From positions 3,055,501-3,119,500 of the forward strand of contig NZ_AP022672.1 of assembly GCF_013374095.1 (NCBI RefSeq): a DNA stretch of 64,000 nt, written 5' to 3'. Below are positions 44,875-53,645 of the stretch, piece by piece. The notes beneath the pieces are model-generated. The model worked only from the letters and a program-made list of their open reading frames with translations. It ran no database searches and was not told where the DNA came from. Source of the DNA: Sphingomonas sp. HMP6 (GTDB lineage: Bacteria > Pseudomonadota > Alphaproteobacteria > Sphingomonadales > Sphingomonadaceae). Both the position numbers and the translations under genes were made by a program. The first letter of the stretch is position 1. The number at the start of each line of letters is the position of its first letter.

Positions 44875-46365
44875 TCACTTTCCGAAGATGATGATGTCGA
44901 AGCCATCCGCGCGCGGGGACTGCGATTCGGAGGCCTGAAGCTGGACGGTGCCGCTGCCGAGCGAGGCGGGCATGATCTGCGCGATCAAATCCTTGAACCT
45001 GGTGCCGCTGGAGATGAACGCGGTCGCGACCTGTGGAAGAACCATTTCCGTGAAAGACAGCGGGAAGGTGATCGGGATCGTCGCCTCGGCCGTGAAGACG
45101 TTGCGATACTGAATCCACTGCATCATGAAACCGCCCGGCCAGATGTAATAACCGTTCGGGGTCAGGCTCTTGGGCAGATTGGCCAAGCCGTAGGGCGTGA
45201 CCGCCTTTGCATCGGTGACGCCGGCGACGATCTCGGCCAGGCTCGCCACCGCGACATCGAGCGCGCGATCGGCATCGAGCGCACCGCCGCCGGTGACCAG
45301 GCCAGTGCCGCCGATCGTGCGCGACGTGGGGACCGACGCGCTGAGCCGGGCGAGGATCGTCGCGAGCGATGCCGGGGTGAGCACCTTGTTTGCGACGAGG
45401 CCAGCGAGCGCCTCGGCTGCGTTCGCCGCGAGCAGCTCGAACACGCGATCGGCACCAAGCCCGCCGCCCTGGCCGGCCAGCAGCCCGGCACCGGTGATGC
45501 TGCGCTCGACCGGGACCGCGCCGACATCGGCCGCATAGAGCACTACGGTGCCGACCTTGGTGTTGACGCTCGACACCGGGGCAGGGGTGGAGATTTCCAG
45601 CCAGTTGGCGAGAACGGTCGCCGGCGTAATTTGCAGGACGTAGACCCGCCCATTGTCGGCGCGCACCGCGAAATCGCCCGGTGTCGCCGCCAGGGCGAGC
45701 ATCTGGGCCTGGTTGGCAGCGGGAAAGACGTCGATCAGGTCAATCGGAGGGCGCTGCGCCACGAGCAGCTTGCCATCCGGACCGAGCGTCGCGACGCCAT
45801 TGGGTGCGCCGAGCTTGGTGGCAGCGACGTAATTGTCGAGCACTGCCTTCATACTCGCCGGGGTGATCAGCTTGTCGGCGACCGCCCCGGCGAGCGCCTC
45901 GGCGATCGTCGCAAGATAGGCGACGCCCTTGACGGTCTCGCTCGCGGGCGGATTGATGAAATTGGTGTTGCCGAACGTCACCTGCGACGCCTGACCAGCG
46001 AGCATCTTGAGATCGGCGGCGAGGTAAAAGGTTGAGGCTTCGGCCTTGCTGAGGATCGGCTGGGGCTGCCCATATACCGCGAAGAGCGTGCCGTCGGCGA
46101 GATAGAGGCCGATGCCGCGCGCGGTATACGCGTCGGTGCTGTCGTCGCGGATCGTGACGTGGATCGTGGTCGCATCGATCGCCACGCCCGCAACGGTCGC
46201 GAGGCGCTTGATTTCAACGGGGAGCGCGGTGAGCGTCGGCGCGACGGTGAAGGCGGTCGCGGTGATACCGGCCGCGACGATCTGCACCGCCGCGGTGCCG
46301 CCGCCACCCGGTGCCAGCAAGGCCGCGCGACCGGCGTTGGTGAGCGTGCAAGTCAGAGCGGTCAT
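44875..46365 (-). CDS. H: Phage tail fibre protein (496 aa)
   Basis: The N-terminal module (LTNAGRAALLAPGGGGTAAVQ through VTFGNTNFINPPASETVKGVAYL) anchors P2-type fibres to the baseplate. Repeated segments of the type AEALAG..ANKVLTPASL follow. The C terminus YYIWPGGFMMQWIQY is a gp53-like receptor domain. It is next to gpI, as in P2. Confidence 0.85.
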   Translation of the reverse strand: MTALTCTLTNAGRAALLAPGGGGTAAVQIVAAGITATAFTVAPTLTALPVEIKRLATVAGVAIDATTIHVTIRDDSTDAYTARGIGLYLADGTLFAVYGQPQPILSKAEASTFYLAADLKMLAGQASQVTFGNTNFINPPASETVKGVAYLATIAEALAGAVADKLITPASMKAVLDNYVAATKLGAPNGVATLGPDGKLLVAQRPPIDLIDVFPAANQAQMLALAATPGDFAVRADNGRVYVLQITPATVLANWLEISTPAPVSSVNTKVGTVVLYAADVGAVPVERSITGAGLLAGQGGGLGADRVFELLAANAAEALAGLVANKVLTPASLATILARLSASVPTSRTIGGTGLVTGGGALDADRALDVAVASLAEIVAGVTDAKAVTPYGLANLPKSLTPNGYYIWPGGFMMQWIQYRNVFTAEATIPITFPLSFTEMVLPQVATAFISSGTRFKDLIAQIMPASLGSGTVQLQASESQSPRADGFDIIIFGK

Positions 46366-47015
46366 GCCGGGGTATCCTCGATCGCTTCGAAATCATCGAA
46401 GAGCGGCTCACCGGTCTCGGTCTGAAGCAGATCGTCCCACGGCGTGGTGTCGCCTGCGTTGACCGTGCTGGTATCGAGACGGCGATAGTGGGTGGCCTGG
46501 AGCGCGGCGAAGGGCAGGATCGCGCCTTCCAGTTCGAGCGACTGGACCAGCGTTAAGTGTGCGCGCACCGGCTTGGCGCGCGACACTTCGGCGATGATCG
46601 CACGGGCGAAGTCAGCCGAGACGCGGCGACCGCCTGCGACGCCATCGGCATCGACCAGCGGCAAGCGGACTTCGAAGGTGTACGGATCTAGCTGCGGCGA
46701 GGCTTCGAACCACTCGACCAATTGCAACAGATCATCGAAGCGCTGCAGCACCTGTTCGACCGCCCAGCGCGTGCCCTTGTGGCGCTGATCCTCGATCGCG
46801 CTGGCCGTGGCGGCGCGCTTCTCGTCATCGGTCCAAGTCGGATCCCAGCGATCGATCGACAGGCCCCACGCCAGCCACGGCAGAAGATCGGCCGGGCAGG
46901 TGGCGGGGTTCCACAGTGCGCCAAGGTCGAAGGCGATCGCGCCGTCGCGGGCGATGGCGGTCGACACGCTGCGTTCGAGCGCGGTCGCATTGGGGGGTAG
47001 GAGATCAGGCGCCAC
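46362..47015 (-). CDS. I: Phage tail protein gpI (217 aa)
   Basis: LPPNATALERSVSTAIARDG, CPADLLPWLAWGLSIDRWDP and RHKGTRWAVEQVLQRF are the gpI baseplate signatures. The start overlaps the end of J. The fibre gene overlaps its stop by four bases. Confidence 0.9.
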   Translation of the reverse strand: MAPDLLPPNATALERSVSTAIARDGAIAFDLGALWNPATCPADLLPWLAWGLSIDRWDPTWTDDEKRAATASAIEDQRHKGTRWAVEQVLQRFDDLLQLVEWFEASPQLDPYTFEVRLPLVDADGVAGGRRVSADFARAIIAEVSRAKPVRAHLTLVQSLELEGAILPFAALQATHYRRLDTSTVNAGDTTPWDDLLQTETGEPLFDDFEAIEDTPA

Positions 47016-47922
47016 GGCCGGCCACCGTCACCGAGAAACCAGCGCAATGCGCGGATTGCGTCTGATTGACCACGACATCGGCCGCGGGCGCGACGAGCTG
47101 GACGTTCTGGACGCCTTCGACGAACAGGGCCGACGTGATCGCGGCGCGCACGGCGTCGATGCCGAGACCGCCGCTTTGCGCGAGCCATGCGCGCAGTCGG
47201 GCTTGCGCGGCCGCCAGCACGACGGTTTCATCGGGGCCGGAATAGAGCGTGAGGCGTGCGTCGATCGTGTAATCGACGATGGAAGCCGACGCGACCGTCA
47301 CGCTGTCGGTAAGCGGGCGGACCTTATTGCCGGCGACCGTCCCGAGAACGTCGCGCACCGCTTCGAGCTGGTCGGCCGAGGCGATGCCGTTGCCCTCGCG
47401 CGAGAGGATCGAGACCAGGACTTCACCGGGGGCGGGGCTGGACGCGCTGGCGTCGCGGATGGTCGCATCAGCCGAGCGCGCGTGGAAGACGTATGCGCCT
47501 TCGGGACCGGCCACACTGAAGCTCTCCGGGGCCAGCACGACGCGCTGGCGGAGATCTTCGTCGGCCTCCATGATCGCCGCTGCGCCGGTTACAGGGTCGG
47601 CCGGGGTAAGTTCACGGCGCTCGACGCCGACGATCGCAGCGAGCTGATCTAGGTTGGAGCGGGTCGCGTAGGCAATCATCACCTGACGCGCGCGTTCGTT
47701 GAACTGCTGGCGGATCAGCAGTTCGCGATAGGCGGCAACCTGCAGGATCTTCACCGCCGGATCGGATTCGACCGTCGCATCGAAGCTGGGGAGCATATCC
47801 GGCGCGGTTAGGTCGGCGAGCATTTCCGCGTAGATCGTCTCGAACGACAGTTGCTCAACCACCGTAGGGGGCGGGAGGCGCGACAGATCGACGCTGCTGG
47901 AAAGGGTGGCGGTATCGGACAC
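47005..47922 (-). CDS. J: Baseplate protein gpJ (305 aa)
   Basis: LSRLPPPTVVEQLSFETIYAEM near the N terminus and the EANPAVKIL-like ESDPAVKILQVAAYRELLIR region are gpJ hallmarks. A GTG at 47922 is chosen: it gives the family N terminus and places the start exactly 56 bp from the centre of the upstream dyad, as for V. An ATG at 47958 would add 12 untypical residues. Confidence 0.88.
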   Translation of the reverse strand: MSDTATLSSSVDLSRLPPPTVVEQLSFETIYAEMLADLTAPDMLPSFDATVESDPAVKILQVAAYRELLIRQQFNERARQVMIAYATRSNLDQLAAIVGVERRELTPADPVTGAAAIMEADEDLRQRVVLAPESFSVAGPEGAYVFHARSADATIRDASASSPAPGEVLVSILSREGNGIASADQLEAVRDVLGTVAGNKVRPLTDSVTVASASIVDYTIDARLTLYSGPDETVVLAAAQARLRAWLAQSGGLGIDAVRAAITSALFVEGVQNVQLVAPAADVVVNQTQSAHCAGFSVTVAGRGA

Positions 47923-47962
47923 GCGGCCATGTCGCCGCGAGGGCGTGGCGAACGCCATGACG

Positions 47963-47993
47963 CGCTTTTGTAGAACGGGTTTCTACAAAAGCG
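47963..47993 (-). promoter_or_regulatory. Ogr-like dyad upstream of J
   Basis: Perfect 13-bp arms CGCTTTTGTAGAA / TTCTACAAAAGCG flank CGGGT (ACCCG on the coding strand). It is nearly identical to the dyads before V and P. Confidence 0.7.
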
Positions 47994-48002
47994 AGGATGG
48001 CG

Positions 48003-48668
48003 TCAGCGCGAAGTGACGAATTCCAGAAGCATGTCGAGTGCGTGCGAACGTTCGGCCTCGGTCAAGCCCAGCAGCGTGCGCTTCGTGTACCGAACCGGCT
48101 TCGCCTTTGCTGCGGGCCGATCCTGCAAACCATCCTGGTGGACGCGCGCGATCTCGGCCGCGCGGCCGGTGAAGCCGATCCATGCTTCCTGGTCTGTAGC
48201 ATCGGAGCGAAGATTGCGGGCGGTGCGCAGCTTGCGGAACATCGCGACCTGGCGAATTCGGCCTTTGCGCCGAAACTTGCCACCGCTCTTGTTCTGCTCG
48301 GCAGGATCAAGCGGTAGCCAGCGATCGACCTTGTCCCAGAAGAAGCTGCGGATCCCGCCCGCCTCGATGTCAAAGCCGGTCAATAGTCCACCTTCTCGGA
48401 CCCAGCTCTTCATCAGCACCAGCCGTGGCTCGGGCGCGCCGCGCGGGTAGAGGAATTTCACCGCATAGGTGCCGACCGATGGCGGCTTCTTCGCTTTGCG
48501 CGCGGCGAAGCGCTGGCCGTCAGGATCCTGTTGCCGAGCGATTCGCGCCGATTGGCTTTGCTGCACTTCGCGGGCGACGCGGCGCAGCAGCTTCCGCCGT
48601 TCGCCGCTGGCGAGCTTGCGCAGCAGCGCGCCGGCGAGCTGCTCGATCTCGCCGAAATCGTCGGTCAT
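48003..48668 (-). CDS. S: Phage virion morphogenesis protein gpS (221 aa)
   Basis: Tail completion protein. LAGALLRKLASGERRKLLRR and the RIARQQDPDGQRFAARK stretch are family features, with a long C-terminal basic region. The ATG at 48668 overlaps the R stop. Confidence 0.82.
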   Translation of the reverse strand: MTDDFGEIEQLAGALLRKLASGERRKLLRRVAREVQQSQSARIARQQDPDGQRFAARKAKKPPSVGTYAVKFLYPRGAPEPRLVLMKSWVREGGLLTGFDIEAGGIRSFFWDKVDRWLPLDPAEQNKSGGKFRRKGRIRQVAMFRKLRTARNLRSDATDQEAWIGFTGRAAEIARVHQDGLQDRPAAKAKPVRYTKRTLLGLTEAERSHALDMLLEFVTSR

Positions 48669-49153
48669 TCCGGCACGGTCAGGATGCTTGGCGTGACCAT
48701 CTCTTCGCGCAGCAGGAGCTGCCACAGGTTGGCACCGCAAACGTCCTCGAAGGCATCGCCGCGCGATGGTTCGTCCAGATGGATCGCCTGATATCCGCCT
48801 GTGGGCATGCGGGCGACGCGGACAGCTTCGGTCAATTGCAGGTCGATCGAGACGTCCGCCGCGTCACTGTCGAGCAGTTCGGATTCGAAGGTGAAGGGCT
48901 TGCGTGGGTCGCGCTCAAGCAAGTCGGGCTGTTGCTCGGCGATCCAGGCGAGGATCGGGACCATCAGCGCATCAATGTCGCCCGAATAATCCTGCACCAC
49001 GATATTAAGCGTGTAGGCATATTCGAACGAAAGCGACCCAGCACGCGCCTCGATCGAGCCCTTGTCTATGAACATCGAAAAGCGCGATGGATCTGCCGCG
49101 AGGCCGGGGACGGCCTGCATCAGCAAACGGCGCAGGCCGTCCGGCTTCTTCAT
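48665..49153 (-). CDS. R: Phage tail completion protein gpR (162 aa)
   Basis: Family pattern KKPDGLRRLLMQAVPGLAAD, FEYAYTLNIVVQDYSGDIDA and IDLQLTEAVRV. It lies between the lysis genes and S, the P2 order. Confidence 0.82.
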   Translation of the reverse strand: MKKPDGLRRLLMQAVPGLAADPSRFSMFIDKGSIEARAGSLSFEYAYTLNIVVQDYSGDIDALMVPILAWIAEQQPDLLERDPRKPFTFESELLDSDAADVSIDLQLTEAVRVARMPTGGYQAIHLDEPSRGDAFEDVCGANLWQLLLREEMVTPSILTVPE

Positions 49154-49473
49154 TTTACTTCCGCACCGCAGGCGCCGGGCTTGCTCCAGCGGATCAACCG
49201 CTCAAGCTGCGCCACCGTCATCGCGTAGGCCTTGGCCAGGCGGATGATCGCCGCGCGGGTATCGGGTGCGATCACGGCATCCGTGCGGGGAAAGCCCGCG
49301 GGCGGTTCGGGGCAACGCAGCAGCTCGGCCGAGGGCGTATCCTTTATCGTGACAGCAACCGGGCGCGGCACTTCGACCTGCAGTTCACCGGCGTGCCGGC
49401 CGCAGCCCGCCAACATCGTTGACAGCGTCAAACCAGCTACCCCCCACGCGATTGCTTTGATCGATTTTGGCAT
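49150..49473 (-). CDS. Rz1-like outer-membrane lipoprotein (o-spanin, 107 aa)
   Basis: The ATG at 49473 starts a lipoprotein signal with lipobox STMLAGC (Cys around residue 24), followed by a short periplasmic region. Its N-terminal 30 codons overlap the end of the Rz-like gene in another frame, the hallmark of Rz/Rz1 pairs. It would bridge to Rz to disrupt the outer membrane at lysis. Confidence 0.7.
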   Translation of the reverse strand: MPKSIKAIAWGVAGLTLSTMLAGCGRHAGELQVEVPRPVAVTIKDTPSAELLRCPEPPAGFPRTDAVIAPDTRAAIIRLAKAYAMTVAQLERLIRWSKPGACGAEVK

Positions 49474-49912
49474 CGGCTTTCTCCATACGTTCGGTCGCGG
49501 CGCGTGCCGCCCTGGCATCCTCGGCGGCGCTTGCTGCGTCGGTGCCCGATTTGCGGTCGTGGTCGGTCATCGCGGTCGCGAGCGTGCTGGCGGTCGCTGC
49601 ATCGGTCTCGCGCTCGAACTTGGCGAGCGCCACGATACGTTCGCCGCAGAGCTTGCCCGCGGGATAGGCAATCGCGACCGACTTGCCCTTCGCGTCTTTC
49701 CCAGCGACGCGGCTGCCCGGGAATGGCGCGCCCGACGATGCGCAGGCGACTTCGGCAAAATGCGCAAGCCGGTCGCGATCGGCGCGGATCTGTCCGAGCT
49801 GGGCATAGAGCCAAGCTCCGACGCCGGCGACGGCCAGCAGCACGAGCCATTCGGTGTTGGGCACGATCGCGCGCCAGGCAAGACCGAGCGCGCCTTTGAG
49901 GAGCTTCATCAT
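49385..49912 (-). CDS. Rz-like inner-membrane spanin (175 aa)
   Basis: One N-terminal transmembrane helix (TEWLVLLAVAGVGAWLYAQL) followed by a periplasmic helical region (ALAKFERETDAATASTLATA, then RAARAATERMEKADAKID), and an overlap with the lipoprotein gene. The ATG at 49912 overlaps the transpeptidase-like stop. Confidence 0.65.
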   Translation of the reverse strand: MMKLLKGALGLAWRAIVPNTEWLVLLAVAGVGAWLYAQLGQIRADRDRLAHFAEVACASSGAPFPGSRVAGKDAKGKSVAIAYPAGKLCGERIVALAKFERETDAATASTLATAMTDHDRKSGTDAASAAEDARAARAATERMEKADAKIDQSNRVGGSWFDAVNDVGGLRPARR

Positions 49913-50301
49913 TCTACCACCTCCAGAAGCCGCGCGCCGCTGCGCCAGATCGCTTCGCGCACAGTGCGGGGCAGGATGATGCAGCCGTGGCTGGCGCTGC
50001 GATCGAGGCGTGCATTGTCGCCGTGGATCCTGAACGCCGACCGTCCGCGCGCATCGGTGCCGGGAGCGGGTTCGAGCACGATGGTGTAAGGTCCGGTCGA
50101 TGCGCCAGTCAGGCGCAACGCGGTGAGCCTCCACAATCCGCGCGGAATCGGACCGACCGCGACGGCGTCCTGCATCGCTGGATTGTTGATACCGCGGCCG
50201 CGGCCAGCGTAGCCGCGCGACAGGAGCGCGCCGTCGAGCCGCATTTCACCGGCCGACTGGTCCCAGACCAGGCGAGCGCCGGAGGGTGAGGTTGCGCTCA
50301 T
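49909..50301 (-). CDS. L,D-transpeptidase-like (DUF2778/Tlde1-type) protein, candidate endolysin (130 aa)
   Basis: The catalytic pattern FRIHGDNARLDRSASHGCI has His93 and the SHGC at residues 104-107 with nucleophile Cys107. This corresponds to the YkuD-like fold of the DUF2778 group; family members cut peptidoglycan stems. No signal peptide is seen. The position between holin and spanins, where P2 has lysozyme K, suggests it is the endolysin. It was not identified as lysozyme or amidase. Confidence 0.7.
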   Translation of the reverse strand: MSATSPSGARLVWDQSAGEMRLDGALLSRGYAGRGRGINNPAMQDAVAVGPIPRGLWRLTALRLTGASTGPYTIVLEPAPGTDARGRSAFRIHGDNARLDRSASHGCIILPRTVREAIWRSGARLLEVVE

Positions 50302-50663
50302 GCGTCATCCTTTCGCTTGGGAAACCACGAAACGGCACGGTCGCGGATCTGCGCGGGAAGGCTGGCAACCGCGTCGCTGCAGCTTGCGATGAATTTGGGG
50401 GTGGCCTTGAACGCGATCATACCGACCGTGAAGGTGATCGCCTGCAGTACGAACGGATTGATCGTGCCCCACGGCCAGATCGCAGCGATGAAGCCGCCGG
50501 CGAAATAGGACACGATCGTGCCGACCGCGAGCTGGGTGAAGCGCTCCGCCCAGGTCAGGCCCTTCTCGTAGCTCAGACTTACCGCCGCGCCGAGCGCGGC
50601 CGGGGTGAGGCCGATCAGGAAGGCGAGTGCGCTGGCGAACAGCTCGTGCAGATATTTTTCCAT
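50298..50663 (-). CDS. Holin (121 aa)
   Basis: Three predicted membrane segments (FASALAFLIGLTPAALGAAV; TQLAVGTIVSYFAGGFIAAI; FVLQAITFTVGMIAF) and a charged C terminus. Position and size match the P2 Y holin site, upstream of the predicted endolysin. The ATG at 50663 is preferred to a TTG upstream. Confidence 0.7.
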   Translation of the reverse strand: MEKYLHELFASALAFLIGLTPAALGAAVSLSYEKGLTWAERFTQLAVGTIVSYFAGGFIAAIWPWGTINPFVLQAITFTVGMIAFKATPKFIASCSDAVASLPAQIRDRAVSWFPKRKDDA

Positions 50664-50665
50664 CG

Positions 50666-50881
50666 TCAATCCCAAAGCTGGATGAGAGGCAGGGTGCGCG
50701 GGGTGGGCGTCGCCGCCTCGGGCACGGTGACGACGGTGCCGAGCGGCAGGACAGCGCCCAGCGCGGCAAGGTCGGGATTGGCCTCGAGCACACCGACCAG
50801 ATCATCGGGGCCGAAGCCGCGCGTGCGCCACAACAGGGCGTCGAGCGTGTCGCCCTGCTGCGCGAAAATCCTGTCGGACAT
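50666..50881 (-). CDS. X: Phage tail protein gpX (71 aa)
   Basis: A LysM-like tail protein: RIFAQQGDTLDALLWRTRGF and LPLGTVVTVPEAA are the family features. It lies between L and the holin, as in P2. Confidence 0.85.
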   Translation of the reverse strand: MSDRIFAQQGDTLDALLWRTRGFGPDDLVGVLEANPDLAALGAVLPLGTVVTVPEAATPTPRTLPLIQLWD

Positions 50882-51366
50882 CAGATCAACTCAACATCGG
50901 TGCGGGTGCGGCCGAGCATGTCGCGCACAGCGTGCGTCGCGTCGCGGCGCAGCTCCTCGACAGACTGATCGAGATCGCCGACCTGGCGCTGCCCGGCACC
51001 GGTCAGATCCATATCGCGATAGCGTTCTACCAAATCGGCCTTGGTCTGGGCGGCGATAGCGCGGCGATAGAGCAGGACCAGTCGGCTTTCGCCGCCGAGC
51101 TGCGCCGCGGGCACGTCGGCGAGCGATGCGATTCCGCTCATTTCAAGCGGAAGCCGCCACGCGGCCAGAACGTTGCCGATCGAGATCATCGCGCCAAGGA
51201 TGGCTTCGCGCAGCCGCTCGGGCGTGACGCTGTCGCGGATCCGCACCTGCAGACGCAACAGCGCGGGATCCACATCGGGAAACCAGCCGTCGTTTGTGAT
51301 CACCGCCTCGGGCGTCGCGTCGATCGCCGGGATGATCGACGGGTTGCAGTTGAACCCTCCGCTCAC
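50881..51366 (-). CDS. L: Head completion protein gpL (161 aa)
   Basis: It has DGWFPDVDPALLRLQVRIRD near residue 25, ERLREAILGAMISIGNVLAA and LLYRRAIAAQTKADLVERYR, a gpL match. The start is GTG at 51366, overlapping the stop of the upstream membrane gene (GTGA). Confidence 0.85.
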   Translation of the reverse strand: MSGGFNCNPSIIPAIDATPEAVITNDGWFPDVDPALLRLQVRIRDSVTPERLREAILGAMISIGNVLAAWRLPLEMSGIASLADVPAAQLGGESRLVLLYRRAIAAQTKADLVERYRDMDLTGAGQRQVGDLDQSVEELRRDATHAVRDMLGRTRTDVELI

Positions 51367-51596
51367 AGCAGGACTCGCACGAGCGTCCACGCGCCCCAAA
51401 AAAAGCCGGCCAGGCCGAAGGCGATCCGTGCGACCGCCAAGGTGATGTGCTTGCGCGCGTGGGCGATCGGCGCGGGCACGAAGGCCAGCAGCACGGCTCC
51501 GGTCATGGTGAGGAGGATGCCGACGCAGATCGACACGATCACCAGCCCGGTGAAGAGTGCGGCCAGGATGCCGGCAAGGGTCGGTTGGTCGATCAT
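51363..51596 (-). CDS. Two-span membrane protein (77 aa)
   Basis: The ATG at 51596 starts MIDQPTLAGILAALFTGLVI, then a second hydrophobic stretch (LAVARIAFGLAGFFWGAWTL). It is inserted between M and L, where P2 has no gene. It could be a small holin-type or exclusion protein; no family is recognised. Confidence 0.55.
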   Translation of the reverse strand: MIDQPTLAGILAALFTGLVIVSICVGILLTMTGAVLLAFVPAPIAHARKHITLAVARIAFGLAGFFWGAWTLVRVLL

Positions 51597-51726
51597 CGGC
51601 GTGGATCCTTTGGCAGCAGGCCGATGGGGCGGCCTACGGGGGTGGGGATCGAGTCGCTGACGGCCCTCGGCCCGAAGGCCCTCCCGCATGCGCATGATCC
51701 GCCCCCGAGCGCCGGGGGCGAGCTGG

Positions 51727-52467
51727 TCAATCGGTGTTCGATGGCGGCGACAGGAGCTTTTCCAGCCGCTTGATCTTGTCCTTCGCGCCGACGCGATCGT
51801 GGAGCTGCTGCGCGCGGCGCAACGGCACAAGCGCGCGCGCGGCCGCAGCGGGCAGCGCCGGGTCGGCCTTGTCGAGTGCCTCGGCGCGTTCCGCCAGCTC
51901 GAAGCCGATCGCCTTCTGCAGCTTGGCTCGGATCTCGTCGTGCATGTCGCAGGCTTCGGTCAATTCCTCGATCCGCTCGAGGATCTCGAAATCGAAGGCT
52001 TCATTGGCGAGCTGCGACTTGAGCGCGGCAGTCGCGATTTCCTCGACGATCAGCGCCGGGGCCGAACGGGCGTAGCGCGTGGGCAGCGTGATATCGTAGC
52101 GCAGGACATATTCGATCAGTGGCATCGCATCGTGGAAGTCGCCCACGTCGATCAGCCAGACCATGATGGTCGGCAGCACTTCGTCCTGCACGCCCTGGCC
52201 GGTCTCCTCGGCCGCATCGAGCAAGCCTTCGATCCAGGAGCGATATTCGGGCAGCATCTCGCGCTTGGCGGCGATCTTGAGCTGGATCGACTGGATTTCC
52301 TTCAGCCGGCGCAGATCGTGCGTGAGGCGCATATTGATCGTGGCCTGGGCGCGATCGGCCGGGCTGGCATTGTCGTCGAGCGACGTGGCAAGCCCGCCCT
52401 CCATGTCGGAGCTTGCCACGGTCTTTGCGGCCAAGATGCGGTCGCGATGGTGTCGAGCAAGGCTCAT
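51727..52467 (-). CDS. M: Terminase endonuclease subunit gpM (246 aa)
   Basis: The family opening MSLARHHRDRILAA, then LPEYRSWIEGLLDAAEETGQ and VWLIDVGDFHDAMPLIEYVL, is the P2 gpM signature. It cuts phage DNA at cos sites with gpP. Confidence 0.9.
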   Translation of the reverse strand: MSLARHHRDRILAAKTVASSDMEGGLATSLDDNASPADRAQATINMRLTHDLRRLKEIQSIQLKIAAKREMLPEYRSWIEGLLDAAEETGQGVQDEVLPTIMVWLIDVGDFHDAMPLIEYVLRYDITLPTRYARSAPALIVEEIATAALKSQLANEAFDFEILERIEELTEACDMHDEIRAKLQKAIGFELAERAEALDKADPALPAAAARALVPLRRAQQLHDRVGAKDKIKRLEKLLSPPSNTD

Positions 52468-52535
52468 GCGGGGTCTCGGATATGGAGGGCGAACGGGGGG
52501 AGGGCGAACGAGAGAGGGCGCGGAAGCGCGGCCGA

Positions 52536-53594
52536 TCAGGCCGGCTTCTTGCCCATGACGATGTTCTCGACGAGCGAGGTCAGGCCGTAGTCTTCGACGA
52601 CATAGGCCTCGTTGACGCTCTCATAATTCTCGATCTGATCGAGCGCGGGTTCGTCGCGCAGCTGGCGACGCGTCGTGCCCGCCTGCGTATAGATTGCGAG
52701 GTTGGCGAGCGTGGTGATGAGCATCGCATTGGCCGGGAAGAACGGCACGCGCACCGCGGGCATGCCCGCGACTTGCTTGGTCGACATGATGACGTCGCGC
52801 GCCAGCATTTCAGTCGCCTTGTCGCCCGCTGCGTTGACGATGTTGAAGTATTTGTCGTGCAGCAGATCGCGGCCGAGGATCACGACCAGGTCGGTATCGT
52901 CGCGGTGCCATTCGTCGATCAGCTCGACCGCATCGAAGGCAAGCGCATCGAGATTGACGTAATCGACATCGGTGCCGGGCGTGCCGCCGCCGACATAGAT
53001 CGCCTTGGTCCCGGCAAGCGCGCCAACCGTCAGCCCACCATCGCTGAGCACGCGCTCCGCCGCATAGGTCCGGATCTTGTACAGCCAGCCCTTGTTGACG
53101 TCCTGCAGCAGCGGATTGGCGGTGCGATCGGTCTGCGCGGCAGCGGCAATGCCGTTCCAGCCGATCATGATGCGATCGCGGCCCTTCTGCTTGACGATCG
53201 CGTCGCGGACCAGCGTCTGGAACTCCGGGCGATGCGCCCAGGCGTCGAGCTTGGCATATTTGATCGCCGTGTCGCTGTTGGTCTGCTCGCAGCGATAGCG
53301 ACCGAGATCCGAGGTGTCGGTCGGATCGGTCGGCGTGCGGCGCGTGCCGGCCGCGGTGTTGGTACGGCTTGCGATCGGGCGGGTGACGCCGATACCGACC
53401 TTGTCGCCTTCCTGCTGGGTGACGGTGACGTTGCCGACGCGCGACAGGAAGTCGCTCGACTGCATCACGCGTTCGATCAACTTCTGCTCGACCACCGGAG
53501 CCACAGTGAATTGCGTGGTGGCATCGGGCACGCCGCTGAGCAGCGCGATCTGGCTGACATAGGCGTTGTACAGCAGGCGGGTCGTGTTGCGCAT
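52536..53594 (-). CDS. N: Major capsid protein gpN (352 aa)
   Basis: P2-family coat protein. TRLLYNAYVSQIALLSGV begins the sequence; TQQEGDKVGIGVTRPIASRT, KYAKLDAWAHRPEFQTLVRD and MIGWNGIAAAAQTDRTANPL are conserved blocks. Confidence 0.95.
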   Translation of the reverse strand: MRNTTRLLYNAYVSQIALLSGVPDATTQFTVAPVVEQKLIERVMQSSDFLSRVGNVTVTQQEGDKVGIGVTRPIASRTNTAAGTRRTPTDPTDTSDLGRYRCEQTNSDTAIKYAKLDAWAHRPEFQTLVRDAIVKQKGRDRIMIGWNGIAAAAQTDRTANPLLQDVNKGWLYKIRTYAAERVLSDGGLTVGALAGTKAIYVGGGTPGTDVDYVNLDALAFDAVELIDEWHRDDTDLVVILGRDLLHDKYFNIVNAAGDKATEMLARDVIMSTKQVAGMPAVRVPFFPANAMLITTLANLAIYTQAGTTRRQLRDEPALDQIENYESVNEAYVVEDYGLTSLVENIVMGKKPA

Positions 53595-53645
53595 CGTGGT
53601 GCTCCTGGGCGAATCGTTCGAGAGAGGCGTTGAGGTCGGTCGGGA

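Noticed and set aside
42156..44906. 916-residue version of the second tail fibre
   Set aside because: The first 183 residues read through the fibre-assembly gene in another frame with a shadow-like Arg-rich composition; the ATG at 44357 fits the gene boundary.
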